A stretch of 64,000 nt of DNA, taken from positions 186,001 through 250,000 of the forward strand of contig NZ_JAHWGH010000008.1 of assembly GCF_019334305.1 (NCBI RefSeq). The letters are read 5' to 3'. The notes under the pieces are model-generated. The model made no database searches and had not been told where the DNA came from. It saw nothing but the letters and a program-made list of their open reading frames with translations. Position 1 is the stretch's first letter; the number at the start of each line of letters is the position of its first letter. The stretch is from Rossellomorea orangium (GTDB lineage: Bacteria; Bacillota; Bacilli; Bacillales; Bacillaceae_B). Positions 8,054 through 17,757 of this stretch are shown one piece after another. The position numbers were made by a program, and so were the translations under genes.

Positions 8054-9052
8054 TCAATCTGTAAACATGGACGTACTGTGCATAGGCTGCACCCTTGCTT
8101 TTGGATCCATATATGCTTTCGCATTATTGACTGCAGTCGGGGCTTCTCCAAAACCGCTGGCAATGAGCTTGACTTTACCATCATACGTGCTGATATCACC
8201 AGCTGCATAAATGCCTGGGATATTCGTTTCCATTCTGGAATTGACGACGATGGAATTCTTCTCGATTTCAAGGCCCCAATCTTTTATCGGACCAAGGGAT
8301 GAAACAAAGCCGAAGTTCACGATTAACTCATCAAGGTCGATAATTTCTTTTTCGTCCCCCTTCGTTTCCTCCAGTACGAGCTGATTGATTTTATCTTCAT
8401 CTACAACCAATTCAGAAGGGACGAAAGGTGTCTTCAATTCAACTGATGAGTTGTGTAAATTCTCCACACTATGCTCGTGTGCCCGGAACTTATCACGTCT
8501 GTGTACAAGGTAAACCTTTTCAGCAACAGGCTCAAGCATCAGGGCCCAGTCGACTGCCGAGTCACCGCCGCCGCAAATGACGACTTTCTTATCCCGGAAG
8601 TGCTCCAGGTTATCAACGAAATAATGAAGATTCTTTCCTTCGAACCGGGGCGCATGTTCGAGTTCCAACCTGCGTGGCTGAAATGCGCCGTTTCCTGCCG
8701 TGATGATGATGGTCTTCGAGAAGTGGACTTCTTTATCCGTTGTAAGCTTGAACATGCCATCAGCCTGTTTCTCTACACCTTCCACCGCCTGCTCCAGACA
8801 GATCGTCGTTTCGAATTTAGCCATTTGTTCCTTGAGATTATTAACAAGATCCTGGGCTTTCACTTTAGGAAAACCGGCAACATCATATATGTATTTTTCC
8901 GGATATAAAGTAGCCAGCTGGCCACCGAGTTGTGGTAAGCTTTCGATGATCTTAACCGATGCTTTTCTCATACCGCCATAGAACGCCGTGAACAATCCCG
9001 TAGGACCGCCGCCTATGATCGTAATATCATACACTTTCTGATCTTCCTTCAA
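8054..9052 (-). CDS. yumC: Ferredoxin-NADP reductase (type 2), YumC
   Basis: A thioredoxin-reductase-like ferredoxin/flavodoxin-NADP reductase lacking the redox CxxC. FAD motif [20 protein letters not shown] motif [13 protein letters not shown], and second FAD segment GIYAAGDIS are present, and the C-terminus [12 protein letters not shown] is typical of the YumC group. I chose the TTG at 9052 because GGAGGGG lies 6 nt before it and the product is then 332 residues, which is the length I recall for B. subtilis YumC; the ATG at 9070 would add six unrelated residues. It could feed electrons to ferredoxins or the nearby P450. Confidence 0.93.
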   Translation of the reverse strand: MKEDQKVYDITIIGGGPTGLFTAFYGGMRKASVKIIESLPQLGGQLATLYPEKYIYDVAGFPKVKAQDLVNNLKEQMAKFETTICLEQAVEGVEKQADGMFKLTTDKEVHFSKTIIITAGNGAFQPRRLELEHAPRFEGKNLHYFVDNLEHFRDKKVVICGGGDSAVDWALMLEPVAEKVYLVHRRDKFRAHEHSVENLHNSSVELKTPFVPSELVVDEDKINQLVLEETKGDEKEIIDLDELIVNFGFVSSLGPIKDWGLEIEKNSIVVNSRMETNIPGIYAAGDISTYDGKVKLIASGFGEAPTAVNNAKAYMDPKARVQPMHSTSMFTD

Positions 9053-9329
9053 TTTGACCCCTCCAACCATTTAGGTATGCTTCATTTTACTTTATTCTAT
9101 CACACAGCTTTTGATTCTTCACAGTAATAGAAGTGATAAGTTCAGATAAATCAGACTTATATACGAAAGAGTCTGCGACTTTTGAATGATTCCAGGAAAC
9201 ATTTTTTAAATATTCTTAAGAATTCAATTTCCTATATATATCTTGAAAATGCCCGGCAAAAAGAATATTATGTAATGTAGACATATTGTTAAGAATTTAT
9301 GACAATTTTCGCATAACTATGAAGTAGTT

Positions 9330-9345
9330 CGTGAAATTAGTCACA
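9330..9345. promoter_or_regulatory. CRP/FNR-type inverted repeat upstream of yumB
   Basis: CGTGAAATTAGTCACA matches the TGTGA-N6-TCACA consensus of CRP/FNR regulators at 9 of 10 arm positions. It lies about 65 bp before the -35 of the suggested yumB promoter. Confidence 0.4.
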
Positions 9346-9407
9346 TACTTTTGTTTTTATATTTTTTATACACTATTTTCCTCAAGAACCGAAGGGAAAC
9401 ATCGCGT

Positions 9408-9436
9408 TTGATTTGTTTTAGTTTCTTTTTTATAGG
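9408..9436 (+). promoter_or_regulatory. Possible yumB promoter
   Basis: TTGATT (9408) and TATAGG (9431) are separated by 17 bp. Each matches the sigma-A consensus at 4 of 6 positions. Confidence 0.35.
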
Positions 9437-9539
9437 GAAAAAGATAATAGCATCAGATTGAACGGGATAAAAACGCATGATGTGGAGGACTCTAAGAGTA
9501 TCCAAAGCAAATTTATCAAAAAAGGTGGATGTGATTCAG

Positions 9540-10757
9540 TTGAGAAAGCCAAGAATCGTTGTATTAGGTGCAGGTTACGGTGGATTAATGACGGTTACCC
9601 GTCTTCAAAAACAATTAGGTACAAATGAAGCAGAAATTATTTTAATTAATAAAAATGATTATCACTACGAAACCACTTGGTTACACGAAGCTTCTGCAGG
9701 TACTCTTCATCACGATCGTGTACGCTACGATGTAAAAGATGTTGTCAACACAAGCAAAGTCAACTTCTTACAATCTACTGTTGAAGACATCAAAGTAGAA
9801 GAGAAAAAGGTCATCACAGGTGACGGCGAAGTAGAATTCGATTACCTCGTTGTAGCACTGGGTGCAGAATCAGAAACATTCGGCATTCAAGGTCTTCATG
9901 AGCATGCATTCATGATTTCAAACATCAACTCTGCACGTCAAATCCGTGAGCACATTGAGTTACAATTTGCTACGTATAAGAACGAAGAAGAGAAGAACGA
10001 TGAGCGTTTAACGATCGTTGTCGGTGGAGCTGGTTTCACTGGAATCGAATTCCTGGGTGAATTAGGTAACCGTGTTCCTGAGCTTTGTCATGAATATGAT
10101 ATCGATCGTAAGAAAGTACGTATTGTATGTGTGGAAGCTGCGCCAATGATCCTTCCAGGATTCGATCCTGAATTGGTGAAATATGCCCGTGCCAAGCTTG
10201 AGAAAAAAGGTGTTGAATTCCATATCGGAACTCCACTTAAAGAAGCAAAGGCAGACAGCGTACTCATCGCTAAAGGCGAAGACGAAGTGGAAGAAATCAA
10301 AGCTGGTACAATTGTATGGGCTGCAGGTGTTCGTGGTAACTCCATCATCGAAAAAGCAGGCATCGAAAACATGCGTGCCCGCGTCAAGATCAACAAAGAT
10401 CTTCGCGCACCAGGACATGACAACATCTTCATCATCGGTGACTGTTCACTGATGATCAATGAAGAAACAGAGCGTCCATACCCGCCGACTGCACAAATCG
10501 CGATGCAGCAAGGTGAAGTGTGTGCACGTAACATCGCTTCTTTACTTCATGGTAAAGAAGAGCTTGAATTATTCACTCCAGACATTAAAGGAACAGTATG
10601 TTCACTAGGTGAAGATGACGCGATCGGTGTCGTTTACGGTAAGAAAATCACTGGAACAAAAGCTTCCTTCATGAAGAAGGTCGTTGATAACCGTGCTCTT
10701 TACATGGTTGGCGGACCATCACTTGTCTTCAAAAAAGGAAAGTTCAAGTTCTTTTAA
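9540..10757 (+). CDS. yumB: Type II NADH dehydrogenase-like protein, YumB
   Basis: A 405-residue FAD-dependent NADH:quinone oxidoreductase-type protein acting at the membrane surface. FAD motif [10 protein letters not shown] at the start, NAD-binding [16 protein letters not shown], and C-terminal FIIGDC plus [12 protein letters not shown] are all typical. The open frame extends upstream, but I chose TTG 9540: its product begins [12 protein letters not shown] as in the family, and AGGTGG lies 11 nt before it. Codon use is strikingly optimised (many GGT, CGT, GTT and AAC codons), which suggests high expression, unlike its neighbours. Confidence 0.92.
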   Translation: MRKPRIVVLGAGYGGLMTVTRLQKQLGTNEAEIILINKNDYHYETTWLHEASAGTLHHDRVRYDVKDVVNTSKVNFLQSTVEDIKVEEKKVITGDGEVEFDYLVVALGAESETFGIQGLHEHAFMISNINSARQIREHIELQFATYKNEEEKNDERLTIVVGGAGFTGIEFLGELGNRVPELCHEYDIDRKKVRIVCVEAAPMILPGFDPELVKYARAKLEKKGVEFHIGTPLKEAKADSVLIAKGEDEVEEIKAGTIVWAAGVRGNSIIEKAGIENMRARVKINKDLRAPGHDNIFIIGDCSLMINEETERPYPPTAQIAMQQGEVCARNIASLLHGKEELELFTPDIKGTVCSLGEDDAIGVVYGKKITGTKASFMKKVVDNRALYMVGGPSLVFKKGKFKFF

Positions 10758-10776
10758 GCCTTAAATGAATCAAATT

Positions 10777-10808
10777 AAAGCAGGGTGGATTCCACTCTGC
10801 TTTTTTTT
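10777..10808 (+). terminator. Intrinsic terminator after yumB
   Basis: Stem AAAGCAGggTGGA/TCCActCTGCTTT is followed by eight Ts. It shows that the upstream extension of the Nudix frame into this region is not coding. Confidence 0.85.
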
Positions 10809-10836
10809 ATGGGAAAATGTAGAGGGGGTGCTTATC

Positions 10837-11319
10837 GTGAAAAGGGGAAAAGTTTGGCTGGCCGTTGCAGGGCTGATCATCGATGAAAATGGTAAATGGC
10901 TTGTAGTGAAAAAGAAGTACAGCGGATTAAAAGGTATGTGGTCACTACCGGCAGGGTTTGTAAATCCAGGAGAATCAGTGGACGAAGCGGTAGTGAGAGA
11001 AGTGAAAGAAGAAACAGGATTACATACAACGATCAAGGGTATTATAGGCGTTCGGTCAGGGGTCATCCAGCATGATATTAGTGACAATATGATGATCTTT
11101 CTGTTGGAAAACAAGGAAACTTCTTCAATTGAAATAGAAGAAAAAGAGTTGTGGGATGTTGGGTGGAAGTCACCTCAAGAATTATTGAAAGATGATCAAA
11201 CATCCGTTATGGTCCATGAGATGATCAAACGACTGTCATCTCAGAACAGGTTAAATATGATTGAAGGTATCAATCCGGGAGATCAATTTGCATACACACG
11301 CTACAACTTATTTTTATAA
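10837..11319 (+). CDS. Nudix hydrolase
   Basis: A 160-residue protein with a complete Nudix box between about residues 47 and 69: G-x5-E-x7-REVKEETGL. It hydrolyses a nucleoside-diphosphate-linked substrate with Mg2+, but the substrate is not predictable. The GTG at 10837 is preceded by GAGGGGGTG with good spacing; a longer frame from 10765 would start inside the yumB terminator. It lies between yumB and yuiA and appears to be transcribed alone. Confidence 0.9.
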   Translation: MKRGKVWLAVAGLIIDENGKWLVVKKKYSGLKGMWSLPAGFVNPGESVDEAVVREVKEETGLHTTIKGIIGVRSGVIQHDISDNMMIFLLENKETSSIEIEEKELWDVGWKSPQELLKDDQTSVMVHEMIKRLSSQNRLNMIEGINPGDQFAYTRYNLFL

Positions 11320-11477
11320 AATTCTGTAAATTTTAAGAAAAAAAGAGATAATGAAAGAAAAACATAAATGTATTCGCTTTCTTAGAGGTACATCCCCTTT
11401 AGTGTCCCTTTTCTTTCTGAGAGATAGATGATATATTATCAGAAAATTAAGAAATTAAAGAAAAGGGAGAGGGAATT

Positions 11478-11603
11478 ATGAGAGCTACTGCAAGTACTAA
11501 AACGAAATATTGTCTTTACTGTTCAGGAAAAGGATACTTTCAGTTAGTATTGGGTGGTTCTGAAACGTGTCCATGCTGCGGTGGCAGCGGGAAACAAAAA
11601 TAA
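11478..11603 (+). CDS. yuiA: YuiA-like mini-protein with DnaJ-type zinc-binding motifs (41 aa)
   Basis: A 41-residue gene too short for most ORF filters. It starts at an ATG preceded by GGGAGAGGG and encodes two CxxCxGxG knuckles, CLYCSGKG and CPCCGGSG, 16 residues apart, which is the repeat used by the DnaJ cysteine-rich domain to bind zinc. Between them lies YFQLVLGGSE. The position between yumB and yuiB equals that of yuiA in B. subtilis. It may bind one zinc ion with all four Cys; function unknown. A clear terminator follows. Confidence 0.85.
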   Translation: MRATASTKTKYCLYCSGKGYFQLVLGGSETCPCCGGSGKQK

Positions 11604-11624
11604 GCCTGATGGAATAGATCATCG

Positions 11625-11655
11625 AAGCAGACCTGTTTAAAAGGTCTGCTTTTTT
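11625..11655 (+). terminator. Intrinsic terminator after yuiA
   Basis: Perfect 10-bp stem AAGCAGACCT/AGGTCTGCTT with a loop and a T run. Confidence 0.85.
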
Positions 11656-11778
11656 AAGTTCGCAGGAAAAATAAGTTTATTTTGTGAATGAGCGACAAAT
11701 CTTTCCTGAAAATATTGACGCTTACATTTCCCTCGGGGTACACTATTATTTAGTGTTTATGGAGGTGCAATAGATCAA

Positions 11779-12096
11779 ATGCCTATACATGTAATGATTA
11801 TTTCAATGCTTCTATTTTTTGTTCTATTTTTCGGAATAGGCTTTTTGCTGAATATGTTATTACGCATGACCTGGATCATGGCAATCATTTATCCGATTGT
11901 AGTCATTTTTATCGTGGACGAAGTTCGTTTTATAGATTATTTCAGAAATGCAGGAGAATCTTTTTCCGAGCTAGGGACAAGACTCAGCCATCTGGCAGCA
12001 GCTGACCTCGTCATCTTAGGAAGCGGCCTCGCCGGTGCCATCCTTTCCGGTATCGTAATGAGAATCTTAAGGGCAAAAGGATATCGCATGTTCTAA
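11779..12096 (+). CDS. yuiB: YuiB-like small integral membrane protein
   Basis: A 105-residue protein with three predicted membrane segments: residues about 5-25, 28-48 and 75-97. The linker carries a DEVRFIDYFR segment. The family is conserved beside yumB in Bacillus but has no assigned function. The ATG follows GGAGGTG. The C-terminus is basic (RILRAKGYRMF), favouring a cytosolic tail. Confidence 0.82.
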   Translation: MPIHVMIISMLLFFVLFFGIGFLLNMLLRMTWIMAIIYPIVVIFIVDEVRFIDYFRNAGESFSELGTRLSHLAAADLVILGSGLAGAILSGIVMRILRAKGYRMF

Positions 12097-12100
12097 CACC

Positions 12101-12142
12101 AACCGTTTGACCGGGACACCATCCCCGGGTTGAACGGTTTTT
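12101..12142 (+). terminator. Intrinsic terminator after yuiB
   Basis: Long interrupted stem AACCGTT...CCGGG/CCCGG...AACGGTT ending in seven Ts. Confidence 0.8.
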
Positions 12143-12351
12143 TTATGAGGATTTATTATAGAAAAAGAGTATTACTCCAGGTAGCAATCATTTTGCTGTA
12201 ATGAACTCAGTCAAACTTTTCAGGATAATAAGTGGTTGATTGCCGTTTCAAGAAGTCATAAAATATCATTTTTATTGGAAAAAGAATTCTGGTCATTCAC
12301 TACTTTTTTGTGTATTTAGATATCTCTCTATACATAATCATTTAAAACCAC

Positions 12352-12427
12352 AGAGTGGATTGTAGCGGAAGGCACTCGACTCCCTCCCCGCCGGAAAGCA
12401 AGTGCCTGTAGCGGAAAGGAACGGGCT
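12352..12427. repeat. Bacillaceae dispersed-repeat remnant (AGCGGAAGGCAC type)
   Basis: Two direct TGTAGCGGAA boxes bracket an inverted pair GGCACT...AGTGCC with the spacer CGACTCCCTCCCCGCCGG. Longer copies that I recall from Bacillus genomes share the end boxes and have a GC-rich middle; here the middle looks deleted. It lies in the 525-bp gap between yuiB and yuiC, which otherwise shows no gene. Confidence 0.5.
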
Positions 12428-12621
12428 CTGTATTCGCGCAATCACCTATAAAAAACGAAACACACTAGTTGAAGTAAGGAATGGCTGTTTTTAAAAGAGT
12501 TTTTCACCAAGGAATAACCACTTGTATAATTACCGAATATTTAAACTATTCAACTATTTTATCAATTTATGCATATATCTCCACACCAATGGGAAGTATT
12601 AAGGGTGGGAGGAGTGAATGC

Positions 12622-13326
12622 ATGAATCTGTTTAAAATTTGGACAAAGAGATTCGTAATGATCAGTTTGTTTATCCTGGCACTTGCAACGACTTTTCAAT
12701 CAGTATCTGGTGTAGAGGCACAAACACTAAAGACCTGGTTGATGGAGAAGGGTGAAACTGATCAAACAACTCTGGATTATAAAGAGCATAAGACAAGCCC
12801 ATTCAACTTGTCATTTAAGTTTCTTAAAAGGTTTACAGGCTACGAAACAAAGGTGTCAGCGAGTGCTTCTGTAAAACCTGCTACATTGGAAGAATCCGTA
12901 GATTGGGATCAATATACGAAACATACGGTTGTGGCGACCGGGTATACTGCCGGCGTCGAATCGACGGGGAAAGATCCGGGACATCCCCTCTATGGCATTA
13001 CATATTCAGGAGTGAAAGTGAAGCGTGATCTGTACTCTACGATCGCAGCCGACACTTCCGTCTATCCTATCGGTACCATCCTGTTCATCCCTCATTATGG
13101 ATATGGGGTTGTTGCAGACACAGGGAGCGCAATCAAAGGGAATAAATTGGACCTTTACTATGAGACCGTGGACGATGTCTATAATGAATGGGGCAAGCAG
13201 ACACTGGACGTTTATGTGATCCAGATGGGTTCGGGTGAGCTATCGGAACAGCAATTAACGGCCTTGAATGAGAACAAGTCCATGCAAGTGTTCAGGCAAC
13301 AGATCTTATCACCTGAAAAAGAATAA
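12622..13326 (+). CDS. yuiC: Secreted 3D-domain cell-wall protein, YuiC-like
   Basis: A 234-residue exported protein with an N-terminal hydrophobic signal of about 25 residues ([19 protein letters not shown]). The C-terminal half is a 3D domain (MltA-like double-psi barrel) with the three conserved Asp in [18 protein letters not shown]. Such proteins cleave peptidoglycan glycan strands as muralytic transglycosylases, linked in B. subtilis to stationary-phase survival. The ATG at 12622 follows GGAGG by about 9 nt; a 47-residue upstream extension has no ribosome site and runs into intergenic sequence. Confidence 0.88.
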   Translation: MNLFKIWTKRFVMISLFILALATTFQSVSGVEAQTLKTWLMEKGETDQTTLDYKEHKTSPFNLSFKFLKRFTGYETKVSASASVKPATLEESVDWDQYTKHTVVATGYTAGVESTGKDPGHPLYGITYSGVKVKRDLYSTIAADTSVYPIGTILFIPHYGYGVVADTGSAIKGNKLDLYYETVDDVYNEWGKQTLDVYVIQMGSGELSEQQLTALNENKSMQVFRQQILSPEKE

Positions 13327-13329
13327 TCG

Positions 13330-13365
13330 AAAGCACGCAGTTCCAATGTGAACAGCGTGCTTTTT
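13330..13365 (+). terminator. Intrinsic terminator after yuiC
   Basis: Stem AAAGCACGC/GCGTGCTTT with a 16-nt loop and a T run. Confidence 0.8.
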
Positions 13366-13452
13366 CTATTAGCCTGCACTTTCCATCCGTGTTTGAACAT
13401 CTGAAAAAGGGGAAGAGTAGAATTAGATTAGAAACTAAGAGGAGTGAATTGT

Positions 13453-14343
13453 ATGAACAAAAGTCAATTAGACAAAATGAAGAACGGAAAAGGATTCATC
13501 GCTGCCCTTGACCAAAGCGGCGGCAGTACGCCGAAGGCACTGGCGGCATACGGTGTGCTTGAAGACTCTTATTCAAGTGAGGAAGAAATGTTTGATAAGG
13601 TCCATGAAATGCGGACACGAATCATCACGTCCCCGTCCTTCAGCCCTGACAGTATTCTGGGTGTCATCCTTTTCGAACAAACGATGGATAGCAAAATTGA
13701 AGGAAAATATACAGCGGATTATCTTGCTGATAAAGGAATCGTACCTTTCTTGAAAGTGGATAAGGGGCTTGCGGAAGAGGAAAATGGCGTTCAGCTTATG
13801 AAGCCGATCTCTGATCTGGCAGAGACTCTCCGTCGTGCCAATGAACGGGGGATTTTCGGTACGAAAATGCGCTCGGTCATCCATGAGCCAAATGAGAGTG
13901 GAATTAAAGAAGTCGTTCAGCAACAATTCGAAATTGGAAAACGCATCATCGAGGCTGGTTTAGTCCCAATCATTGAACCTGAAGTGAATATTCACAGTGA
14001 ACAAAAGGAAAAATCCGAAGAGATTCTGAGTAATGAAATAATGGAACATTTGAATGGATTATCAGAAGAAGAAAACGTTATGCTGAAGCTTTCGATTCCA
14101 ACAAAAGCGAATGCATTTAAAGAATTGGTCGAGCATCCTCGCGTTGTACGTGTCGTGGCGCTTTCAGGAGGCTACTCCCGCGAAGAAGCAAATGAGAAGC
14201 TGAGAGAAAATGATGGTGTGATTGCAAGCTTTTCCCGGGCTTTGGCAGCTGACTTGAATGCCAATCAAACACAGGAAGAATTTGATGCAGCGTTGAAGAA
14301 AGCCGTAGATTCCATTTATGATGCGTCGGTCCATAAGAAATAG
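13453..14343 (+). CDS. fda: Fructose-bisphosphate aldolase class I
   Basis: Cleaves fructose-1,6-bisphosphate to two triose phosphates through a Schiff base, without metal. The 296-residue length and the sequence [16 protein letters not shown] at the start match the short Gram-positive class I enzymes (Staphylococcus Fda). The Schiff-base Lys is most likely in VMLKLSIP, near residue 212. It would complement a class II enzyme encoded elsewhere. The ATG follows GAGGAGTG; the GTG nine bases upstream is part of the ribosome site. It sits between yuiC and yuiD, a place where it is not found in B. subtilis. Confidence 0.93.
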   Translation: MNKSQLDKMKNGKGFIAALDQSGGSTPKALAAYGVLEDSYSSEEEMFDKVHEMRTRIITSPSFSPDSILGVILFEQTMDSKIEGKYTADYLADKGIVPFLKVDKGLAEEENGVQLMKPISDLAETLRRANERGIFGTKMRSVIHEPNESGIKEVVQQQFEIGKRIIEAGLVPIIEPEVNIHSEQKEKSEEILSNEIMEHLNGLSEEENVMLKLSIPTKANAFKELVEHPRVVRVVALSGGYSREEANEKLRENDGVIASFSRALAADLNANQTQEEFDAALKKAVDSIYDASVHKK

Positions 14344-14365
14344 AAATGTATCGTATAATAAAAAG

Positions 14366-14403
14366 ACAAGCCTGCTCACCTCCAAGGGAATGAGCAGGCT
14401 TGT
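14366..14403. terminator. Bidirectional terminator between fda and the BtuF-like gene
   Basis: A 13-bp perfect stem ACAAGCCTGCTCA/TGAGCAGGCTTGT with an AT-rich tail on the left only; the BtuF-like stop lies just to its right. Confidence 0.8.
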
Positions 14404-14404
14404 T

Positions 14405-15190
14405 CTATATACCGCGATATAAATCAGGGTGCAGCAACCCTGCAAGCTTTACAGCTCCTTTTAGAAGAAGTGGCGATGGCCTGCAATAAAGGGCTTCTTC
14501 CAACACGAATATCTGGTCCTGTTGTACAGCCTGCAATTCACTCCAGCGGGGCCGCTTCTTTACGAGCTCCGGATTCACCCGGTCTTGCCGGACACCCACC
14601 CAGGCAAGGCAAATATAATCCGGTTTGCGCCTGACTACGTCTTCCCAATCGGTTTGCACACTTGCCAATTCTACATCATCAAACAGGTTCTTTGCACCGA
14701 CCATTTCACTTAACTCGGTCAGCCAGTTGATCTTACCGGGGGTGAAGACCGGCTTTGGCCACCATTCCCAATAAAGGGAAGGAGGATGTGACACTTTCGC
14801 ACCGATGGATTTTAAGCTATCTACAGTACTCATGAATTCCTTGCGACACTTTATGGCGTGTTCTCCGATTCCGCAAGCTTTCCCCACGGTTAAAAGATCA
14901 TCCGCAATATCAGTGAAACTCTGAGGATTCAGCGTGATATGAGGGATTTTCCTTTTTTCAAGTTCTTCTATATTCTTTTCCATCCCGGGTACGCTTAATG
15001 ACGAAAGCACCAGGTCCGGCTTCAATGACTCCAGTTTATCCATGTTGATGGACAAATCAGGTCCAAGCTGGGGAAGGGACTTTACCTCCCCAGGATAATC
15101 CGAATAATCATCGACGCCTACGAGGGCCGGTGTCAATCCAAGGTAGTCGATAATTTCTGTATTACTGGGACAAATGGAAACGATTCTCAT
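14405..15190 (-). CDS. BtuF-like helical-backbone metal/cobalamin receptor, no signal peptide
   Basis: A 261-residue protein with the two-lobe fold of cobalamin/iron-siderophore binding proteins (VSICPSNTEIIDYLGL...LVGVDDYSDYP...KPDLVLSS). The start at ATG 15190, with GGAGTG upstream, leaves no signal peptide or lipobox, so it is probably cytosolic rather than an ABC-transporter receptor. It starts 10 bp after the YuiD gene, so the two likely form one operon. Its ligand is unknown; WEWWPKPVFTPG suggests an aromatic binding pocket. Confidence 0.82.
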   Translation of the reverse strand: MRIVSICPSNTEIIDYLGLTPALVGVDDYSDYPGEVKSLPQLGPDLSINMDKLESLKPDLVLSSLSVPGMEKNIEELEKRKIPHITLNPQSFTDIADDLLTVGKACGIGEHAIKCRKEFMSTVDSLKSIGAKVSHPPSLYWEWWPKPVFTPGKINWLTELSEMVGAKNLFDDVELASVQTDWEDVVRRKPDYICLAWVGVRQDRVNPELVKKRPRWSELQAVQQDQIFVLEEALYCRPSPLLLKGAVKLAGLLHPDLYRGI

Positions 15191-15200
15191 GATCACACTC

Positions 15201-15680
15201 CTAGACAATAAAGAAATAATGAAGAAGAAGCGTCAGGATGATGCCAGAAAGTCCGCCAAAGAATACTTCAATGGGTTTATGCCCCAGTAATTCCTTTAGC
15301 TCTTTGCGCTTTTCCTGTTCCGGCTTATTTTGCCAGCCCTTTGCTTCTGACATGAATCTCTGGAAGTCCACCATCAATTGATTGAGCACGATGGCCTGTT
15401 CCCCGGCCTGTCTTCTGACGCCGGTAGCATCAAACATCGTGATGATGGCAAACATGGCGGACACGGCGAAAATGGGGGAAGAGAGTCCCACTTCAAGGGC
15501 CACTCCCGTTGATAATGCGGTCACGGCTGCTGAATGAGAGCTTGGCATCCCACCAGTCGATGTGATCAATGACCAATTCCATTCCCTCGTGGCGATAAAT
15601 TGTATGGGAACTTTAACAAATTGAGCAAAAAAGATGGAAAATAAAGAAGCCCATAATGGAAAATTAAACAGTACTTCCAT
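15201..15680 (-). CDS. yuiD: Divergent PAP2-family membrane protein, YuiD-like
   Basis: A 159-residue protein of the divergent PAP2 group (acid phosphatase/vanadium haloperoxidase-related). The conserved TSTGGMPSSHSAAVTALS segment contains the usual PSSH motif. About four membrane segments are visible, with a charged loop (AKGWQNKPEQEKRKELKELL) before the last one. It may act on a lipid phosphate, but activity is not shown for this group. I chose ATG 15680 since the upstream GTG overlaps the GGGTGG ribosome site. Confidence 0.88.
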   Translation of the reverse strand: MEVLFNFPLWASLFSIFFAQFVKVPIQFIATREWNWSLITSTGGMPSSHSAAVTALSTGVALEVGLSSPIFAVSAMFAIITMFDATGVRRQAGEQAIVLNQLMVDFQRFMSEAKGWQNKPEQEKRKELKELLGHKPIEVFFGGLSGIILTLLLHYFFIV

Positions 15681-15836
15681 GCTGTGAAATGCCACCCTTT
15701 CAATTGTTTGAATAAAAATAATGTTCTCATTATATCATACCCTATTTACCATCGGTTTAACTTTGATGGGAGATTGTTAGAAAGTCGAAATAATGGGACA
15801 TCTCCGTTATAATAAGGAGTGGAGGTGTCGGTAAAC

Positions 15837-17342
15837 ATGAAATTTTCTATTAATCAAAATGAAGTAACGACTGCAAGTGGGGAATGCCTGATTGTCGGAA
15901 TTTACAATCAGCCAACATTTGAAGGTGAGCTGAAATCACTCGATCACACATTTGAAGGCTATCTTACTCAGCTTGTGAAAGATGGAGACATTTCTGCTAA
16001 GCATAAGAAAGTGTCAAAGATACATACGTTTGGAAAGCTTGAAGCGAAAAGAGTGTTATTTGTAGGTCTTGGAAAGCAAAAAGAATTGACGTTTGATCGC
16101 TTAAAAGAGTCATTGGGTACTGCGTCGAAAGCATTAAAGGATATGAAAGTATCTTCGTTCTCTGTCTCACTCGATACATTTGTGTCTGATGAGATGATGG
16201 CAACGGATGTAGCCCATGCATTCATGGAAGCCTTTACGATGTCCACTTATGAGTTCCAGGGCTATAAGAAGAAATCGAATGAACCGGAAGTACATGTAGA
16301 AGCAATCGAATTTTTTACAAATGGAGATTCGAAAGAAGTAGAGACGGCATTACATATCGGTTCCGCCTTTGGTAATGGAGTAAACTCTGCACGTACACTG
16401 GTGAACACACCTGGCAATCTATTAACATCGACAAAGTTGGCAGAGTACGCCCTGGAATTAGCTGAAAGATACAACTTTGAAGTGGAGATCCTCGACAAAG
16501 AAGAGATGGAGCACCTTGGGATGGGCGCGCTTCTCGCTGTAAACCAGGGATCTGTGGAACCCCCGAAAATGATCGTCCTTAAGTACAACGGGAAAGAGGA
16601 TTGGAAAGATGTGATCGGATTAGTCGGAAAAGGGATTACGTTTGATACAGGCGGCTACTCCCTTAAACCAAAGGATGGAATCGTGGGGATGAAAACCGAC
16701 ATGGGCGGCGCTGCGGCAGTACTCGGTGCCATGGAAATCATCGGTGAAATCAAACCGGAACAAAATGTGGTCGCCGTCATCCCTTCAACAGACAATATGG
16801 TGAGTGGCGCTGCATTCAAGCCTGATGATGTGATTACATCCATGAGCGGTAAAACCATTGAAGTGTTAAATACCGACGCTGAGGGGCGTCTGGCGTTAGC
16901 TGACGGTATGACCTATGCGAAGCATCAGGGAGCTAACTACTTAGTGGATGTTGCCACACTGACCGGTGGTGTCATCGTTGCCCTTGGTGAAGATAAAACG
17001 GGTGCCCTTACGAATAATGAAGCATTCTTCGAACAGGTGTTGGAAGCTTCAGGTGAGTCAGGTGAATATATTTGGCAGCTTCCTTATACGGAAAATGATA
17101 AAAAGCGTGTACGGGGAAGCGATATTGCCGACTTGAACAACTCACCTGGCCGCGCGGGGCATGCCATCATGGGTGGAGCCTTCGTCGGGGAATTTGCAGA
17201 AGGTCTGCCTTGGGTACACCTTGATATTGCAGGAACGGCTACGACCAAAGGAAGCCATGATCTGGGTCCTTCAGGTGCAACGGGCGTCATGGCTAGGACG
17301 CTTGCACTACTGGTCGAACGTTTTGAGCCTTTAGAGAAGTAA
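15837..17342 (+). CDS. pepA: Cytosol (leucyl) aminopeptidase, M17 family
   Basis: Releases N-terminal amino acids from peptides in the cytosol, using two metal ions. The M17 signature [10 protein letters not shown] and the metal-binding segment [16 protein letters not shown] lie in the C-terminal half; the N-terminal 170 residues form the variable macro-like domain. The length (501) is standard and the position matches B. subtilis yuiE. ATG 15837 follows GGAGGTG; an upstream in-frame GTG at 15819 has no suitable spacing. Confidence 0.94.
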   Translation: MKFSINQNEVTTASGECLIVGIYNQPTFEGELKSLDHTFEGYLTQLVKDGDISAKHKKVSKIHTFGKLEAKRVLFVGLGKQKELTFDRLKESLGTASKALKDMKVSSFSVSLDTFVSDEMMATDVAHAFMEAFTMSTYEFQGYKKKSNEPEVHVEAIEFFTNGDSKEVETALHIGSAFGNGVNSARTLVNTPGNLLTSTKLAEYALELAERYNFEVEILDKEEMEHLGMGALLAVNQGSVEPPKMIVLKYNGKEDWKDVIGLVGKGITFDTGGYSLKPKDGIVGMKTDMGGAAAVLGAMEIIGEIKPEQNVVAVIPSTDNMVSGAAFKPDDVITSMSGKTIEVLNTDAEGRLALADGMTYAKHQGANYLVDVATLTGGVIVALGEDKTGALTNNEAFFEQVLEASGESGEYIWQLPYTENDKKRVRGSDIADLNNSPGRAGHAIMGGAFVGEFAEGLPWVHLDIAGTATTKGSHDLGPSGATGVMARTLALLVERFEPLEK

Positions 17343-17479
17343 GTACGATTGGAGAGTCTTTTTTCAGTGCCTGAGTAAGGGAGGCGCTGGGAGAAGGCTT
17401 TTTTTGTTGTGAGATTAGTAGATGAAGGGGGGGGGAGATGGGAGTGGTAGGTGATAAATGGTAAAAGACGCAATTCCCA

Positions 17480-17662
17480 CGAATCCAAACCGAACCTGGA
17501 CTCAAATGTAAAATCCACCCCCGCTATTTGAGCAGGAAATCCGCTGCAGTTGAACGGAATAGAGCCGGATTGACGAAGAATGCGGCCGTTTAAGGTCATA
17601 AAGCACCCGAAATGATAACAGATCCAGCGGAAATTGGATCGAATCCAGCCAATTAACACTTA
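17480..17662 (-). repeat. Degenerate 21-bp-period repeat array (AATCCAGCCGAAAT type)
   Basis: Units resembling ATCCAGCCGAAAT start at 17559, 17580, 17601, 17622 and 17643, exactly 21 bp apart, with less regular units upstream (17483, 17513, 17539). It is the reverse complement of the motif in the array at 53820-53940. Confidence 0.55.
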
Positions 17663-17728
17663 TTGGTAATAAAGCACATCCCTCATTATGACAAAAATCC
17701 CCACCCCATCTTTCCTCCTACTAAAGTA

Positions 17729-17757
17729 TTGACAAACACTCTTTATCTTGTTAAAGT
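17729..17757 (+). promoter_or_regulatory. Sigma-A promoter for yuiF
   Basis: Consensus TTGACA (17729-17734) and TAAAGT (17752-17757) with a 17-bp spacer, about 100 bp before the start. Confidence 0.6.

Larger units (their letters stand above)
9053..9539. other. Long divergent intergenic region (yumC/yumB)
   Basis: This AT-rich region of about 490 bp has no convincing ORF. It holds a CRP/FNR-like inverted repeat and a possible yumB promoter, both listed separately. Confidence 0.5.

Noticed and set aside
17084-17659. Long minus-strand frame of 191 codons across the pepA end and the intergenic array
   Set aside because: More than half lies antisense to pepA, the rest crosses the 21-bp repeat array; no ribosome site or recognisable domain.
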